The position numbers and the translations under genes were made by a program. From the NCBI GenBank assembly GCA_035411585.1, contig DAONTI010000015.1:39420-103419 (forward strand): DNA of 64,000 bases, written 5' to 3'. The number at the start of each line of letters is the position of its first letter. Positions within the stretch are counted from its first letter, which is position 1. Origin of the DNA: MWDV01 sp002070715 (GTDB taxonomy: Bacteria > Verrucomicrobiota > Verrucomicrobiia > Limisphaerales > MWDV01). The notes beneath the pieces were generated by a model. The model had not been told where the DNA came from, did no database searches, and saw nothing but the letters and a program-made list of their open reading frames with translations. Shown here piece by piece: positions 63,160 through 64,000 of the stretch.

Positions 63160-64000
63160 AAACGAAGGACCGGTAGTAACTACACCGTTGGTCATACGGC
63201 GAACCCAAACTCCGAACTTGTCAATCTGCATGGTTCCCTGAATATCCATGCTGACGACTTGTATCCATCCCGTCATCGAATTGGTCGGACCACCAGGGAT
63301 GCGCCATCTCGCGGGGCATATCCAAGTGTAACCACCAGCATAAATTGGTGGGTACGCTGCTGAGGCCTGGCAGGAGGCGTTATTCACCCAATAGTTTTCA
63401 CACGTTAATGCTACAAACCGGTCACTCTTGTGATAAAGCATATTTGCCGTGTAGTTCGTAAAATACCCCCACACATCCGTTGCAGGTCCGCCAACTTCCT
63501 CAATCCCAACCCGACTTAGAGAAACGTCCGTCGGGGCGAAAAACACCTTGACTTGCATACCTGCGGCTGGCTTGCCAAGTTCGTAGTTCGTGTTCGTGCT
63601 CATAATAACAGCATGGTCAACGCCGCTCGGCTCCACGACATCGAACTCGGTTACTATTACCGCATCACGCACCTTCACCAAGACTGCCGATTTGCGTCCC
63701 TGGGTTGGAGCTGTGTAGGTAGTAGCTGTGCCGACAGCAGGGCTCACGGTCCCACCAAAAGCCTGCCACACCGGTTGTTCAGGGGGATTCATAGCCAGGT
63801 CCAGGATCAAAACTGAAATTCACATATTCCCCAACCCCTAGACGAGTTCTGTCTGTCCTTGGGTTTGCAAGCGCGACGCATTGCGTCTGGTGAACGAGTC
63901 TATGTTTCGTCGCGTTCACGGTGAAGGTGTAGTAATCCAGGCCCGTGACCAAGGGGGTCACATCCGGCTCCTCGCCGTCGGCCTGTGTCGCCCGCGTCCG
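63160..64000 (-). pseudogene. Broken exported beta-rich protein running off the right edge
   Basis: From the edge, one frame encodes DYYTFTVNATKHRLVHQTQC then RTRLGVGEYVNFSFDP and stops at 63779. The next frame takes up at once: DLAMNPPEQPVWQAFGGTVS, TATTYTAPTQGRK and EFDVVEPSG. Dropping one G near 63803 joins them into a common type of repeated Ig-like module (RTxLGVGE...SAxxGxxxxxTAP...VxEP) known from large secreted and Rhs-associated proteins. The second frame has no stop before the RCC1 signal peptide, so it reads into that gene. The N-terminus lies outside the window. Confidence 0.65.

Noticed and set aside
1..64000. CRISPR arrays, tRNA or rRNA genes, phage attachment sites, riboswitches
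   Set aside because: Looked for repeats with regular spacers, cloverleaf-like segments and conserved rRNA stretches by eye; none were convincing.

Overview
The window reads as a high-GC bacterial chromosome segment, most likely from the Verrucomicrobiota (Pedosphaera/Limisphaera-like lineage). This is an inference from gene content: a giant CotH/lamin-tail surface protein, PEP-CTERM and VPDSG-CTERM type sorting tails, a V-T-N-rich exported protein, Tat-exported Gfo/Idh/MocA oxidoreductases, GH2 and GH95 glycosidases, a XylR-type (LacI-like sensor plus AraC) regulator, and few clear Shine-Dalgarno sequences. No rRNA, tRNA or CRISPR array is visible.

Layout. 0-5.2 kb: the 5' part of an SppA-like protease (cut by the window edge), an NlpC/P60 endopeptidase, a translationally coupled oxidoreductase and SDR pair, and a GntP-type permease convergent with them. 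5.5-11.2 kb: a complete hybOABCD-order membrane-bound [NiFe]-hydrogenase operon (small subunit, 16-Cys ferredoxin, NrfD-type membrane subunit, large subunit, maturation protease). 11.4-16.9 kb: a GH95-like glycosidase, an exported alpha/beta-hydrolase-domain protein and a VPDGG-tailed surface protein with a textbook terminator. 17.5-28.4 kb: exported proteins (DUF4197-like, CAP domain, 1794-aa CotH/lamin-tail protein, YVTN-propeller/phosphoesterase).

28.5-35.2 kb is an accessory island. Much of it has visibly higher A+T. It begins with a junction of broken genes (a PntB C-terminal scrap and a signal-peptide/Ig scrap), followed by two recently duplicated Cys-rich exported proteins with unrelated C-termini, one ending in an HExxH metallopeptidase-like domain, with other unknown exported genes between and after them. 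35.6-59.1 kb returns to ordinary chromosome: a membrane protein, a sugar-nucleotidyltransferase, a lactose/galactose operon (symporter-galM-galK-GH2) with a divergent XylR-like regulator, ruvB, a Tat-exported oxidoreductase, a second SSS symporter, larBC (nickel-pincer cofactor), tsaE-tsaB-thiE, a ThuA-like protein and cimA.

59.2-64.0 kb is a second accessory zone, mostly coding on the minus strand and full of fragments: a frameshifted, truncated transposase, a 110-bp exact direct repeat carrying an Ig-like domain end, a PEP-CTERM gene broken in a G8 tract, a small intact exported protein, another gene broken by one base, an RCC1-repeat protein, and a broken gene running off the right edge.

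How it works together: hydrogen oxidation feeding the quinone pool, beta-galactoside breakdown through Leloir enzymes, and a large exported-protein repertoire. Every single-base frameshift I could recognise lies in the two accessory zones, while about 50 kb of housekeeping sequence shows intact long frames. This favours real gene decay or phase switching over general sequencing error. The most promising unusual system is the duplicated Cys-rich exported protein family with swapped C-termini at 29-34 kb, together with the Rhs/Ig-like fragment zone at 59-64 kb.
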